Positions 48,417 through 55,891 of a DNA stretch of 64,000 nt are shown in pieces. Source of the stretch: a virus; IMG/VR virus record IMGVR_UViG_3300014720_000001, positions 62,001 through 126,000 of that record; one strand, given 5' to 3'. The position numbers and the translations under genes are program-made. How positions within the stretch are numbered: the first letter of the stretch is position 1; each line of letters starts with the position of its first letter. The notes under the pieces are model-generated. The model did no database searches. It saw only the letters and a list, made by a program, of their open reading frames with translations, and was not told where the DNA came from.

Positions 48417-49031
48417 TTAATCCCAAAGGGCTTGATAGTACTTACCGAACAGAGTCGTCCCACGACGGATACGCTCCTCGTGGGCTTTCAAACCTGCGAT
48501 ATCGACCTTCAAATTGCTGTAGTGCTTTTCAAAGTTATCAATATCGGCTAGCTCTTCACGGCCCGTGTAGAACTGATCTTCACTGTCTGGGTCGTTCAAC
48601 TGCTCAAACGCCCAGATCATTTCACCTAAGATCCAGTTCCACCGTGCCTCGTGGTTCGTGTCGGTCGGATCGTAGCGCTGTTCTTTGGCCGTACGCGGCG
48701 TTGCGGCTGTCGAACGAAGTTCCTCGGGCACGTCTTCGTCATCCGTGAACGGGCTGCCGGGCTGAGTATCCCGCAGCTGCTTAAGCAGCGGCAAGATAAT
48801 CGGCGCGAGCGTACCGTCTACACTCCACGTGTCGTAGTAGTGGATTTTGATAACTTTCTTCTGCGTGCGGAACCGGCCGTGGAACCACTCGCAAAAGTCA
48901 CCCAAACCTTTTTTGTCTAACCACTTACCGATCTGGTCGCAACGGTCTTCCGAGAAACCGACACGTTGCAGCAAATTGGCGATCTGATACGGACCCCACC
49001 ACTTCTTAGGCGGACCGATGTATACCTTCAT
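48417..49031 (-). CDS. Conserved phage hypothetical protein
   Basis: 204 residues, AAGGAG six bases before the ATG. Starts MKVYIGPPKKWWGPYQIAN and contains HYYDTWSVDGTLAPIILPLLKQL and GSPFTDDEDVPEELRST, a sequence type I recall from many unrelated phages without known function. Highly acidic C-terminal half with MIWAFEQLND. Confidence 0.85.
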   Translation of the reverse strand: MKVYIGPPKKWWGPYQIANLLQRVGFSEDRCDQIGKWLDKKGLGDFCEWFHGRFRTQKKVIKIHYYDTWSVDGTLAPIILPLLKQLRDTQPGSPFTDDEDVPEELRSTAATPRTAKEQRYDPTDTNHEARWNWILGEMIWAFEQLNDPDSEDQFYTGREELADIDNFEKHYSNLKVDIAGLKAHEERIRRGTTLFGKYYQALWD

Positions 49032-49330
49032 CTTGCACTCCTTGCGGATTTACGAAACCGGGGAAACTGGTGTTTACAATCCGGACACTCCCAGTAACTC
49101 ACTCCGTCGTAATGGTCCGGGTGGGTATATGGAAGCTCGACGCCAACGAGCCGCGAGAACTTATACGGCGGCGAATAAAACGTTTTAATATGCTCAAACA
49201 GTTCGGCGTCGCTTTTGTCTTTGCACCAGTCTTGAGGGCGCAAAGTGTCAAAGATGTTGCCCGCGCACCAGTCGGCTTTGCACGCCGGGCAATGGCCGTG
49301 ATGATCAAGATTTCGGTACTCTTCATCCAT
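49028..49330 (-). CDS. Small zinc-finger protein
   Basis: 100 residues. CPACKADWC near residue 14 and CPDCKHQFPRF near 85 form two CxxC knuckles, a probable zinc ribbon. ATG overlaps the upstream stop; typical phage small-gene coupling. Confidence 0.78.
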   Translation of the reverse strand: MDEEYRNLDHHGHCPACKADWCAGNIFDTLRPQDWCKDKSDAELFEHIKTFYSPPYKFSRLVGVELPYTHPDHYDGVSYWECPDCKHQFPRFRKSARSAR

Positions 49331-49571
49331 TTAACACCTCATATGAATCGACCTCCGGCAGCAGCATCAACCGCCGCCCGTTGTCCCAGTTCACGCCGAT
49401 CTGCTGCCATTGCGCCGGCCCAGACAGATTGACGTATGTAATCGTGCCCTCCAACCCGGCCGGCATATCTTCTTCTTTCGGCATGCGGTCGGATTTAGGG
49501 TTTGTCATCTCTTTCGTCAGCCGCACGCGCCGACCCACCAGCGGATGAACTTTTTCGTCAGTCACAATCAC
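49323..49571 (-). CDS. DUF4314-like small protein
   Basis: 82 residues from a GTG at 49571 (AAAGGAG six bases upstream); the longer frame has no start signal. GRRVRLTKEM...MPAGLEGTITYVN...QIGVNWDNGRRLMLLPEVDSYEVL matches the SH3-like DUF4314 domain found in phages and plasmids. Function unknown. Confidence 0.82.
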   Translation of the reverse strand: MIVTDEKVHPLVGRRVRLTKEMTNPKSDRMPKEEDMPAGLEGTITYVNLSGPAQWQQIGVNWDNGRRLMLLPEVDSYEVLNG

Positions 49572-49582
49572 GATGCGCTCCT

Positions 49583-49882
49583 TTACTCGGTTTCGCCAAA
49601 GTTGCACAGATCTTCTAACGGCACACGCGCGCCGTAGCCGTTTTCCCGCGTGAGATCTTCGGTGATACCCACGTCGCCAAAGCGCGAGACCATCACGATC
49701 CTGACGCGAGTACCAGCCGGACACATGACCTTATCAAACTGCGGTTCGTTACCAACCCACCGCTGTTTGTAGTGCCACATCTCGACAGGTTTGCGCAGGT
49801 CAGCAAACTTGTACTGCCACGTTTCGGGCTTGTGCGGCACCCAGCCTTGATCCATCGCATGCCCTTCAAGCGTTTCAACCAT
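49583..49882 (-). CDS. Small hypothetical protein
   Basis: 99 residues, TAGGAG before the ATG. Beta-rich C-terminal half (CPAGTRVRIVMVSRFGDVGITEDL) suggests an SH3-like barrel, similar in flavour to the next gene. Unknown. Confidence 0.7.
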   Translation of the reverse strand: MVETLEGHAMDQGWVPHKPETWQYKFADLRKPVEMWHYKQRWVGNEPQFDKVMCPAGTRVRIVMVSRFGDVGITEDLTRENGYGARVPLEDLCNFGETE

Positions 49883-49925
49883 GACTGGCTCCTACAGGGT
49901 TTTCATAGCAAAAAGAATAGCGACG

Positions 49926-49965
49926 TGCCGTGCTGGGTTACGGCACACCATAACCCAGCACGGCA
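49926..49965 (-). terminator. Perfect 14-bp hairpin after 49986-50606
   Basis: GCCGTGCTGGGTTA (49927-49940)/TAACCCAGCACGGC (49951-49964) with a ten-base loop; on the minus strand a T-rich ATTCTTTTT follows after about ten bases. Probable terminator or processing site. Confidence 0.6.
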
Positions 49966-49985
49966 ACGTCTCACAACATTAGCGC

Positions 49986-50606
49986 CTACTTCTTGATCAC
50001 CGTCGCGCCGTTCCACTTTATTCGCGTATTGCGCAAAACAGTACGCGTAGGAGCCGCCCGCGCAGCCGATCGCCGCTTCTTCGGCTTTCGAATGACGTCA
50101 AAACCGCGCTCTGACGACTCTGCAAAACTTTGCCACCGAGCCGTAACGCGCGACTTTTTCTTCTTATCCTCTGCGCGCTTGCGACTACGAAGAATCGGCG
50201 TCATGGGGTTGAGCTTGTACATATTCGGGGGCAGCGGCCACGGCTTGTTTTTATCGAACATGCCGGCTGCCCGCGATAACGTACTGGGGCAGTGCCATCG
50301 AATCTCGATTTTGTTGACAAAATCCCAGATTTTGATGATGCCTTTCCCCACCTGAAACGAGTAGTTCTTTCCCCAAAACGCTTTCAACGCTAGCGCCAAA
50401 ACACAGTGCTCCGGCGAACCCGGAATCGCGCTGTCGATCATCTTTTGCGTGATGTGGATATACAGCGGATCACGACTTAGAACGACGGTCCAGTCGTGCA
50501 GCGCCGGATAAGACGGCCCACACTGTTTAAACGGATGCTGCGTACCAGCCTTCGGGCGGCCGGCAGATTTCGAATTCTTTTCGATATTGCCTGATTTCCT
50601 CGTCAT
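49986..50606 (-). CDS. Basic hypothetical protein
   Basis: 206 residues from the ATG at 50606 (GAAGGGA upstream). Basic throughout, with a Lys/Arg-rich C-terminal region (about 145-195, including RSRKRAEDKKKKSR). Possible nucleic-acid binding. AT content a little higher than neighbours. Unknown. Confidence 0.68.
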   Translation of the reverse strand: MTRKSGNIEKNSKSAGRPKAGTQHPFKQCGPSYPALHDWTVVLSRDPLYIHITQKMIDSAIPGSPEHCVLALALKAFWGKNYSFQVGKGIIKIWDFVNKIEIRWHCPSTLSRAAGMFDKNKPWPLPPNMYKLNPMTPILRSRKRAEDKKKKSRVTARWQSFAESSERGFDVIRKPKKRRSAARAAPTRTVLRNTRIKWNGATVIKK

Positions 50607-50670
50607 AGAACGATTCCCTTCGTTATGGAACCAACGGAACAACCCGTAACAACGTGTTACAGGCAAGAAG

Positions 50671-50703
50671 AAAAAACCGGGCTGGGCCATTTACGCCCCG
50701 GCC
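50671..50703 (-). terminator. Rho-independent terminator
   Basis: Minus strand CCGGGGC...GCCCGG stem with one bulge, then TTTTTTCTTC. No protein gene directly upstream; it closes the structured stretch at 50780-51000. Confidence 0.6.
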
Positions 50704-50779
50704 CATTATCTAAGCCCAGCTGCAGCTGTTCTTAGTACTCCCCCACGCCGAAGATCACGCCACGAGATTCCCCGCAGCG

Positions 50780-51000
50780 GTAGTCGGAGGCAAGGAGCGC
50801 CCGGTTAAAACAACGTTGCGCTCGGGTATGCTAGCCGAGCGCGGGATATAGGACCTCGGGTTCGCGCATACCATTCCACCCGAGTTTGTGTCCTACATCG
50901 GAACGTTGCGTGTTCTAAATGCCGATGCTGGGCACTACTCCAGCAGTTTTGGTCGCGTGCTCGGCATTCACACACGCGACGAGAGAAGGCACGCTAGCTA
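50780..51000 (-). ncRNA. Putative structured non-coding RNA
   Basis: A 300-base gene-free stretch between two terminators (51011-51042 and 50671-50703). Perfect stems include GTCGCGTG/CACGCGAC (about 50952-50980), TGCTGG/CCAGCA inside GCCGA/TCGGC (about 50921-50967), CATCGG/CCGATG (about 50897-50926), CGGGT/ACCCG within GGAC/GTCC, and GCGCTCGG/CCGAGCGC (about 50819-50843). Several are mutually exclusive, suggesting alternative folds. No known RNA family recognised. Confidence 0.5.
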
Positions 51001-51010
51001 GTCGTGCCCT

Positions 51011-51042
51011 CAAAGAAGCGCACAGGGGTCGAGCCTGTGCGC
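51011..51042 (-). terminator. Rho-independent terminator (after 51044-51451)
   Basis: GCGCACAGG (51018-51026)/CCTGTGCGC (51034-51042); on the minus strand followed by TTCTTTGAGG. Confidence 0.65.
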
Positions 51043-51043
51043 C

Positions 51044-51451
51044 TCATCGTGTGCAATGGCCAAGCTGGTGATGCACTTTGTAATAGGGCTGGTTGTGTTC
51101 CAGCATTACAATTTCTCGCCGCGCGGCAATTAGCACTGACTTGACCCACTCAGCCGACGGTAGTGTGCTGAATTCCGGCCGCAGATGATCAATTAACATA
51201 TCAATGCGTGCCGTAATTTCAGTGTTAGCGTCGTTGGGTTCTGGCAAGTCGTGGCGAGTAAACGTATTGTCGGATGCCGTAACATACGTTGTTGTCTTTG
51301 TTGGTACACCAGCGGCCGCAAATACGCTAGCTACCGCAGCTTTTCTCAGCGCTGTGTTTTCAGTCTTTAGCTCGTGTAATGCGACGCGTTGCATTGCGAC
51401 GATCAACCCGAGTGACGCTACACCAAACAACCCAAAAACCCAACCCCGCAT
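51044..51451 (-). CDS. Small membrane-anchored protein
   Basis: 135 residues, AAAGGACTCTTT before the ATG. N-terminal span (about 3-22, GWVFGLFGVASLGLIVAMQRVA), then a coiled-coil-like segment (LHELKTENTALRKAAV) and a helical C-terminal part. Directly follows the tmRNA gene. Unknown. Confidence 0.72.
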   Translation of the reverse strand: MRGWVFGLFGVASLGLIVAMQRVALHELKTENTALRKAAVASVFAAAGVPTKTTTYVTASDNTFTRHDLPEPNDANTEITARIDMLIDHLRPEFSTLPSAEWVKSVLIAARREIVMLEHNQPYYKVHHQLGHCTR

Positions 51452-51486
51452 AAAGAGTCCTTTCTTTTTAAACGTTACATAACCAG

Positions 51487-51838
51487 TGGAGGCGGCGGGA
51501 ATCGAACCCGCGTCCTGTGATGTTTCCGTTCAGACGTCTACGTGTGTATCTGGTGAATTTGGTCTCACCTGAGTGTCACCCTACCAGCGCGGTAACAGTA
51601 CAGGCCAGCCCTGAACGAATTTAACCTGCGTAACAGAGCAATGGGCAGGCGAGTCGGATTTGGCGACCGCTAGACACTCCAACCGACTAGGAGTGGTTCG
51701 CGGGCTGCTGGTTTTACTCAGGCAGCGATGGCAAGAGTGTTGCCTACTAACATTTGATCGAGTTTTAACGTGGCCACCCGATCAACCACGACACGCAATC
51801 ATGAACTTCTACCATCCAGTCGATACCAGTACGCCCCC
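51487..51838 (-). ncRNA. ssrA: Transfer-messenger RNA (tmRNA)
   Basis: 352 nt. 5' GGGGGCG pairs with 3' CGCCTCC (one G-U), the 5' D-like loop reads ACTGGTATCGACTGGA, and the 3' end has GGACGCGGGTTCGATTCCCGCCGCCTCCA, the tRNA-like T arm of tmRNA; CCA is not encoded. The tag frame (51744-51718) follows TTAGTA and reads GNTLAIAA then TGA, so the tag would be A-GNTLAIAA, shorter than E. coli's ten encoded residues. tmRNA with SmpB rescues stalled ribosomes and tags proteins for proteolysis; phage copies are known but uncommon. Confidence 0.93.
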
Positions 51839-51847
51839 GTCAACGCA

Positions 51848-52030
51848 TTACGCCACTGCCTCTTCAGTAACCGGCGTTTCGCGCATTTTAACAAGCGCCT
51901 CCCGCCGATCAACCAGCGGAAGCGTGAAAAGCGCGTTGTACTCTTTCTTAGTGAGTTCCGTGTCACCAAAGAACTTAATTCCGTACATCAGCATGCCGCG
52001 GGAATCAAGCCAGTAACCAGTCGGCGCCAT
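51848..52030 (-). CDS. Small hypothetical protein
   Basis: 60 residues, AAAGGAG before the ATG. GMLMYGIKFFGDTELTKKEYNALFTLPLVDRRE is a compact alpha/beta stretch. Ends ten bases before the tmRNA. Unknown. Confidence 0.68.
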   Translation of the reverse strand: MAPTGYWLDSRGMLMYGIKFFGDTELTKKEYNALFTLPLVDRREALVKMRETPVTEEAVA

Positions 52031-52316
52031 ACAGACTCCTTTCGTGAAAAGATATCAAAAAGTCTCGCCGCAAGGATGTGGTGATCGCACGTATTGCTAC
52101 GCTCCCACGCACATTAAGGCTCGTAACTTCCCCTTGCATTTCGCAACGCTGTACACACGCTGCCGAGACAAGAATTAAAAGCGCCCAACTGGGTGCGGTG
52201 ATGACGGCTTACGCGCTTGCCGCGTTGCGTCGCCTACGTTTCAGCCGATTCCCGCGGAGATTAAGGCTCGTAATTTCCCCCAGCCGGGCTTTTTGTTGTG
52301 CGGTTTATTGTACAAA
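52031..52316. repeat. Intergenic region with a two-copy direct repeat
   Basis: ATTAAGGCTCGTAAYTTCCCC occurs at 52113-52133 and 52260-52280 with one difference; similarity extends about ten bases to the left. No convincing gene: the plus-strand frame covering it has no ribosome binding site and Arg-rich shadow-like sequence. The right copy overlaps the region just before tRNA-Leu(TAG). Possible RNA-processing or regulatory element. Confidence 0.45.
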
Positions 52317-52390
52317 TAACCCGGGTGGGAGTCGAACCCACAACAAGTAGATCCTAAATCTACCGCCTCTGCCAATTGGGCTACCGAGTT
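52317..52390 (-). tRNA. tRNA-Leu(TAG)
   Basis: 74 nt. Acceptor AACTCGG/CCGGGTT, anticodon stem GTAGA/TCTAC with loop TTTAGGA (anticodon TAG), T arm GTGGG/CCCAC, discriminator A. The variable loop is five bases (TTGTT) rather than the long arm normal for Leu tRNAs. Confidence 0.88.
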
Positions 52391-52510
52391 GAACGTGGTT
52401 TATTCCGGTTGCACCACCACAAGGTTTTTTATCACACCGGACCTTTGCCTGCTGTATATCGTAGGGAGCGCAGCAGGCCGCGGATTCCCTTGAACGTGCC
52501 CTTGCGGGCA
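52391..52510 (-). other. Spacer between tRNA-Leu(TAG) and tRNA-Glu with processing-type hairpins
   Basis: Minus strand contains GCCTGCTG/CAGCAGGC (52483-52448 region) and TGCCC-GCAA-GGGCA, with a TAAAAAACC run downstream. No ORF. Probably tRNA precursor processing or a terminator. Confidence 0.4.
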
Positions 52511-52583
52511 TGACCCCACGGGGATTCGAACCCCGGTAAACGGAACGAAAATCCGTTGTCCTAGACCTCTAGACGATGGGGCC
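52511..52583 (-). tRNA. tRNA-Glu(TTC)
   Basis: 73 nt. Acceptor GGCCCCA/TGGGGTC, anticodon stem ACGGA/TCCGT with loop TTTTCGT (anticodon TTC), T arm CGGGG/CCCCG, discriminator A, CCA not encoded. Confidence 0.93.
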
Positions 52584-52590
52584 GCCTCAG

Positions 52591-52902
52591 TTATTTAGCA
52601 GCTTCTTGGCTCCAAAACAACTGGGCGCGTTCAATGGCGGCCAGCATGCGCTTTCGCCCGACCGGGTTGGCCGAATGAATGCGCACCTCGATTGGCGACA
52701 GGCTACCCTTGTAGGCCGCTTCCTCGATGAACTTTGCGACGTCGTAACCCGTGCCGTTCTCTTCTGGGCCAAGATCGTGGTCCAGCGAAATCAGCGTGAT
52801 ACCGCCCACACGCAAAAGCCGAATGGCCGTTTCTGCTGTTTTGACGCAGCAGTCAAAGTCAGCCGGCTTGGGTCGCTCATCATCGAGCCAGAGTTTAACC
52901 AT
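52591..52902 (-). CDS. Cyclic-phosphate-processing receiver (cpREC)-like protein
   Basis: 103 residues from the ATG at 52902. KLWLDDERPKP at the start, LISLDHDLG near 48 and the NPVGRKRMLAAIERAQ end match a receiver-like domain annotated as cyclic-phosphate processing receiver and predicted to act in RNA repair. The paired Asp clusters (LDDE, LDHD) are intact. It lies directly beside tRNA-Glu, consistent with an RNA-repair function in the tRNA cluster (inference). Confidence 0.8.
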   Translation of the reverse strand: MVKLWLDDERPKPADFDCCVKTAETAIRLLRVGGITLISLDHDLGPEENGTGYDVAKFIEEAAYKGSLSPIEVRIHSANPVGRKRMLAAIERAQLFWSQEAAK

Positions 52903-53035
52903 AGTTAGCGCATTCCTTCTTTTCAAGCGTCCGCTCGGTCTTCCAAAACAAACGTTTTCCGAACTTTTTCATGTGCTTGTTCCAGCCCATGATCTTTGGT
53001 CGCACGTGCAGCAGTCCGCGCTTCTTCGTGGTCAT
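52895..53035 (-). CDS. Small basic peptide
   Basis: 46 residues from the ATG at 53035 (AAAGGAG five bases upstream). Very basic (TTKKRGLLHVRPKIMGWNKHMKK), ends overlapping the next gene start by eight bases. Unknown. Confidence 0.6.
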   Translation of the reverse strand: MTTKKRGLLHVRPKIMGWNKHMKKFGKRLFWKTERTLEKKECANYG

Positions 53036-53060
53036 GTTGCTCCTTTGATAACAAAACCAA

Positions 53061-53133
<73 letters not shown>

Positions 53134-53198
53134 TCGCGTGGGTGGGGCGCCAAAGGCTTGGGCTACCTCCAGCGCCCCACCGTCAGCGAGTCTACGCT

Positions 53199-53549
53199 TC
53201 AGCGGTAGCGCTTGCACGCATACCACCGGCCATCCCTGCCACGCGCGACCCCTTGGTCTACGACCGCTCTGCCGCTATTGCTGTAGCAACAGTTGCCCAG
53301 CGCCTCGTCAGGCGAACGGCCCATGCCAACACCTTCCAGCCCTGAGTTACCGCCGTGGTGACCCATGCTGCAGCGGCTGGCCTGCAGCTCGGCTACGCCC
53401 TGTGCCGTGGCCGTAGATCCGCTGTAGGCGTACCCAGAATGAGTAGGCGTCGAGACCATTGGTGTCGTGTAGTAGCGACGACGTGGGGCAGCATGCGCAA
53501 CGCTGGCCAGCATCAAAACTGCAACGACACACGTGGAAAAACGGAACAT
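53199..53549 (-). CDS. Small exported Cys-containing protein
   Basis: 116 residues. Signal peptide (FSTCVVAVLMLASVAHA), then TAQGVAELQASRCSMGHHGGNSGLEGVGMGRSPDEALGNCCY. A GxAE...GHxGG..EGVGxG...A..NCC pattern like this occurs, from memory, in small secreted proteins of Planctomycetes. Function unknown; may be host-derived. Confidence 0.75.
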   Translation of the reverse strand: MFRFSTCVVAVLMLASVAHAAPRRRYYTTPMVSTPTHSGYAYSGSTATAQGVAELQASRCSMGHHGGNSGLEGVGMGRSPDEALGNCCYSNSGRAVVDQGVARGRDGRWYACKRYR

Positions 53550-53616
53550 AACGATCCTCCGTGACCCCGCTGCTGGTGTGCGCAGCGTGAAAAGAAACTA
53601 GCCCCACACCGGGCAG

Positions 53617-53690
53617 TAGGCGCAAAGGGACTCGAACCCCTAACCCCCTGCGTGTAAAGCAGGTGCTCTGACCAATTGAGCTATGCGCCT
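53617..53690 (-). tRNA. tRNA-Val(TAC)
   Basis: 74 nt. Acceptor AGGCGCA/TGCGCCT, anticodon stem CCTGC/GCAGG with loop TTTACAC (anticodon TAC), T arm AGGGG/CCCTT-type, discriminator A. Confidence 0.92.
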
Positions 53691-53695
53691 AGGTT

Positions 53696-54079
53696 TTATT
53701 TGTACTTGCCGCGCCACTTGTCGAAGCGCAGCCTGTACCAATTCCACCTGTCGTACACCCGCAACCGCTGCCGGCGGAACCAGCGGCGGAACCGCAACCC
53801 CGGCGTGTTCAGGCCGTTCTCGTTGAGGTACTTCCTGTACGACCACTGAACAGCCTCGTCTGACCCGGCGTCGGTAACCGCGATGTCACACGCATCGCAG
53901 CGCAGGCAGGGCACGCCGTATACCGGCACCTGATGCACTTTGCCGTCAATGCGCATGTCGTACACGTCTTTAAACGTATACGCACGAAACGGCTCGCCAC
54001 ACTGATAACAACAAATCGGCCTGTATACGCAAGCCGGATTTTTTAACAGATTAGGCGACAGAATATTGTTGTCGGTCAA
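53696..54079 (-). CDS. MqsA/YgiT-type zinc-finger protein
   Basis: 127 residues from a TTG at 54079 (AAAGGAG six bases upstream); starting further upstream would run into tRNA-Leu(TAA). CYQCGEPFRAYTFKD...VPVYGVPCLRCDACD has the CxxC...CxxC zinc module typical of MqsA/YgiT antitoxins, but no helix-turn-helix follows; the C-terminal half is basic and Trp/Arg-rich. Confidence 0.72.
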   Translation of the reverse strand: MTDNNILSPNLLKNPACVYRPICCYQCGEPFRAYTFKDVYDMRIDGKVHQVPVYGVPCLRCDACDIAVTDAGSDEAVQWSYRKYLNENGLNTPGLRFRRWFRRQRLRVYDRWNWYRLRFDKWRGKYK

Positions 54080-54102
54080 CAGAAACTCCTTTCTACTGCG
54101 AC

Positions 54103-54175
54103 TAGGACCGGTGGGACTCGAACCCACACTTGAAGGATTTTAAGTCCTTTGCCTCTGCCATTGGGCTACGATCCC
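54103..54175 (-). tRNA. tRNA-Leu(TAA)
   Basis: 73 nt. Acceptor GGGATCG/CGGTCCT (two G-U), anticodon stem AAGGA/TCCTT with loop CTTAAAA (anticodon TAA), T arm GTGGG/CCCAC. Short five-base variable loop (CAAGT), as in the other Leu tRNA of the window. Confidence 0.87.
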
Positions 54176-54185
54176 CCGATGCTTT

Positions 54186-54488
54186 TCACACCAGCTCGGC
54201 TTTTTTCTCTTCCGGCGCAGGATACTGCTCAGGATGCGCGATGTGCCGAAACCGGGCTTGCCCTGTGCGGCTGTGCATGCCGAGGATATCTCTGCTGACA
54301 ACGGCTTTCTCGAAATACTCAAACGCCCGTTCCACTTTCAAGAAATCGGCGTAAGACACAGATCCGCCGTCGTCGATCTTACGCCGGAGTTCTTGGCCGA
54401 TCTCGATCAGCTTGTTTAAGTCTTCGCCGATACGGCCGTCGTAGTACTCCGCAGAACTCTCGTTTTCATCGTGTCCGTGTGTTCCCAT
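54186..54488 (-). CDS. Small hypothetical protein
   Basis: 100 residues from the ATG at 54488. Acidic N-terminus, then helical (GEDLNKLIEIGQELRRKID, DFLKVERAFEYFEKAVVSRD). Overlaps the upstream gene by 23 bases. Unknown. Confidence 0.68.
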   Translation of the reverse strand: MGTHGHDENESSAEYYDGRIGEDLNKLIEIGQELRRKIDDGGSVSYADFLKVERAFEYFEKAVVSRDILGMHSRTGQARFRHIAHPEQYPAPEEKKAELV

Positions 54489-54786
54489 TCCAAGCGTACC
54501 TCTGATTGCCCATTTGGCACCACCACTGCTGCCCGTCGTTCCAATAAACGGGTACACCAGCCGTAGCGGGATTCATCTCGTCGTTCCCGGTCCACATGTA
54601 CCATTGCCCCTGCTCACAGCGCCACCAACGACCTTCGTGATACACCACGTAAGCCTGCTGCTGGGGTTGCTGCATTTGCTGCACACGTGCCTGAACACGA
54701 TCTCGTAGCTGCTCGACGCCCGTTTGAATAACAGGTTGCACGACCGGCGTCAAAATACCAACAAGCAGCGCGATTAGCCAATTCAT
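54466..54786 (-). CDS. Small membrane-anchored Gln/Trp-rich protein
   Basis: 106 residues from the ATG at 54786 (GGAGGA six bases upstream; adjacent ATG at 54789 also possible). N-terminal span (NWLIALLVGILTPVVQPVIQ), a Gln-rich linker (VQQMQQPQQQ) and a Trp-rich C-terminal domain with two similar units (GRWWRCEQGQWYMW, GQQWWCQMGNQRYAW). Unknown. Confidence 0.72.
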   Translation of the reverse strand: MNWLIALLVGILTPVVQPVIQTGVEQLRDRVQARVQQMQQPQQQAYVVYHEGRWWRCEQGQWYMWTGNDEMNPATAGVPVYWNDGQQWWCQMGNQRYAWNGNTRTR

Positions 54787-54826
54787 CATTTCCTCCTTGA
54801 AAGATGACAATTAAACAATCGACCAC

Positions 54827-54899
54827 TGGGCCCTGTGGGACTCGAACCCACGACCAAAGGATTAAAAGTCCCTTGCTCTACCAACTGAGCTAAAGGCCC
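54827..54899 (-). tRNA. tRNA-Lys(TTT)
   Basis: 73 nt. Acceptor GGGCCTT/AGGGCCC (one T-G), anticodon stem AGGGA/TCCTT with loop CTTTTAA (anticodon TTT), T arm GTGGG/CCCAC, discriminator A. First tRNA of the cluster in transcription order. Confidence 0.94.
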
Positions 54900-54932
54900 G
54901 ACGCGTTTTTACCGTACGCTAACGGTGACCAT

Positions 54933-55643
54933 TTATTTCATGGTCATGCGCGGCCGTGCCGCAGGAGTTGCCGGCCACTGATTCGGGCATGTACCATCTG
55001 GACAGCTGTCTTCTGTCTGTACAGGTTGTACTGCCTTACCCGCGACTTTGCGCTTTCCTTTTGCCGATGTCGGTTTTGTAACTTCGGCAACTGGGCGCGC
55101 AGGCAGTGCGGCCTCTTCAGGCCACAACGCCTCCGACATGTTCCCATTGATTACATGGGCTTTCCACTGACCATGCTCGACGCGGGCGAACAGCTGATAT
55201 TCGCAAAGTTCCCATTCGGGCAGAAGTCCCGAACGGTGGCGATATTCAGTGTATTCCACGTCGTCGTCCTTGGGCATGGTCCACTGTGTAATCTGCACAG
55301 CGGCCCACAGCCCATTGGAATCTTCCCAGCTCGTAATCCAGCGGCAGTCGACGAGCCTGATGTAGACGTCAGTGTCGTCAAACATCTTCTGGCACTCCCG
55401 CATAAACTGCACACGATCCGGGCAGTTCGATGTCATCGTCGCCATCACTGCCTTCAGGTTTTCCGTAGAGCACGCCTGAAAGTTCTGCTCCATGACTTCC
55501 CTGATCGCCGCAGTGGCCGCTTCAATATACGCAGGGTCATGGGTATTACTGACGCGATTCCACTTTCCGGTCTTTGCGTTGTGCTGCGCTTGCGCGACAA
55601 CACAAACAAAACACAACACTAACGACAAAAAGAACTTATTCAT
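54933..55643 (-). CDS. Exported protein, possibly NTF2/SnoaL-like
   Basis: 236 residues. Signal peptide (MNKFFLSLVLCFVCVVAQAQ). Residues about 35-145 (AIREVMEQNFQACSTENLKAVMATMTS...ITQWT) have a helix-then-strand pattern of NTF2-like folds. The C-terminal ~70 residues are Pro/Lys-rich with CPDGTCPNQW. The ATG overlaps the upstream gene. Fold assignment tentative. Confidence 0.7.
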   Translation of the reverse strand: MNKFFLSLVLCFVCVVAQAQHNAKTGKWNRVSNTHDPAYIEAATAAIREVMEQNFQACSTENLKAVMATMTSNCPDRVQFMRECQKMFDDTDVYIRLVDCRWITSWEDSNGLWAAVQITQWTMPKDDDVEYTEYRHRSGLLPEWELCEYQLFARVEHGQWKAHVINGNMSEALWPEEAALPARPVAEVTKPTSAKGKRKVAGKAVQPVQTEDSCPDGTCPNQWPATPAARPRMTMK

Positions 55644-55827
55644 CTCGCTGACTTTCTCTGATTAAGCACGCGTAAGCAAAACCGCCAAAAAGCGACCAGC
55701 CCACGAATGCGCCTGTAACGTTTACTGCTTCTCCCATCTGGAGCGAGCGTGCAGCCATTAGCCCAATCACTGCACCCAGCACAGTACACGTCACAAGCAA
55801 GAACTCACGCAGAATCGGGTGGCGCAT
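55636..55827 (-). CDS. Small two-span membrane protein
   Basis: 63 residues from the ATG at 55827. Two spans (about 8-25, EFLLVTCTVLGAVIGLMAAR; about 38-55, GAFVGWSLFGGFAYACLI). First gene after promoter copy 7, 65 bases away. Unknown. Confidence 0.7.
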   Translation of the reverse strand: MRHPILREFLLVTCTVLGAVIGLMAARSLQMGEAVNVTGAFVGWSLFGGFAYACLIRESQRDE

Positions 55828-55891
55828 GGTATCCTCCTTGCTTTGCCCGACCGTGTGCCAAGATCCGCAAACACGTATTTGCGGGGCACAA

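Noticed and set aside
52078-52350. Plus-strand 90-aa open frame covering the direct repeats
   Set aside because: Arg-rich shadow-like sequence, no start signal, runs into tRNA-Leu(TAG) antisense.
52580-52600. An extra GCTAAATA block of the promoter family
   Set aside because: It is formed by the stop codon of the cpREC-like gene; 16 bases later there is no YATATYTA and the site runs into tRNA-Glu.
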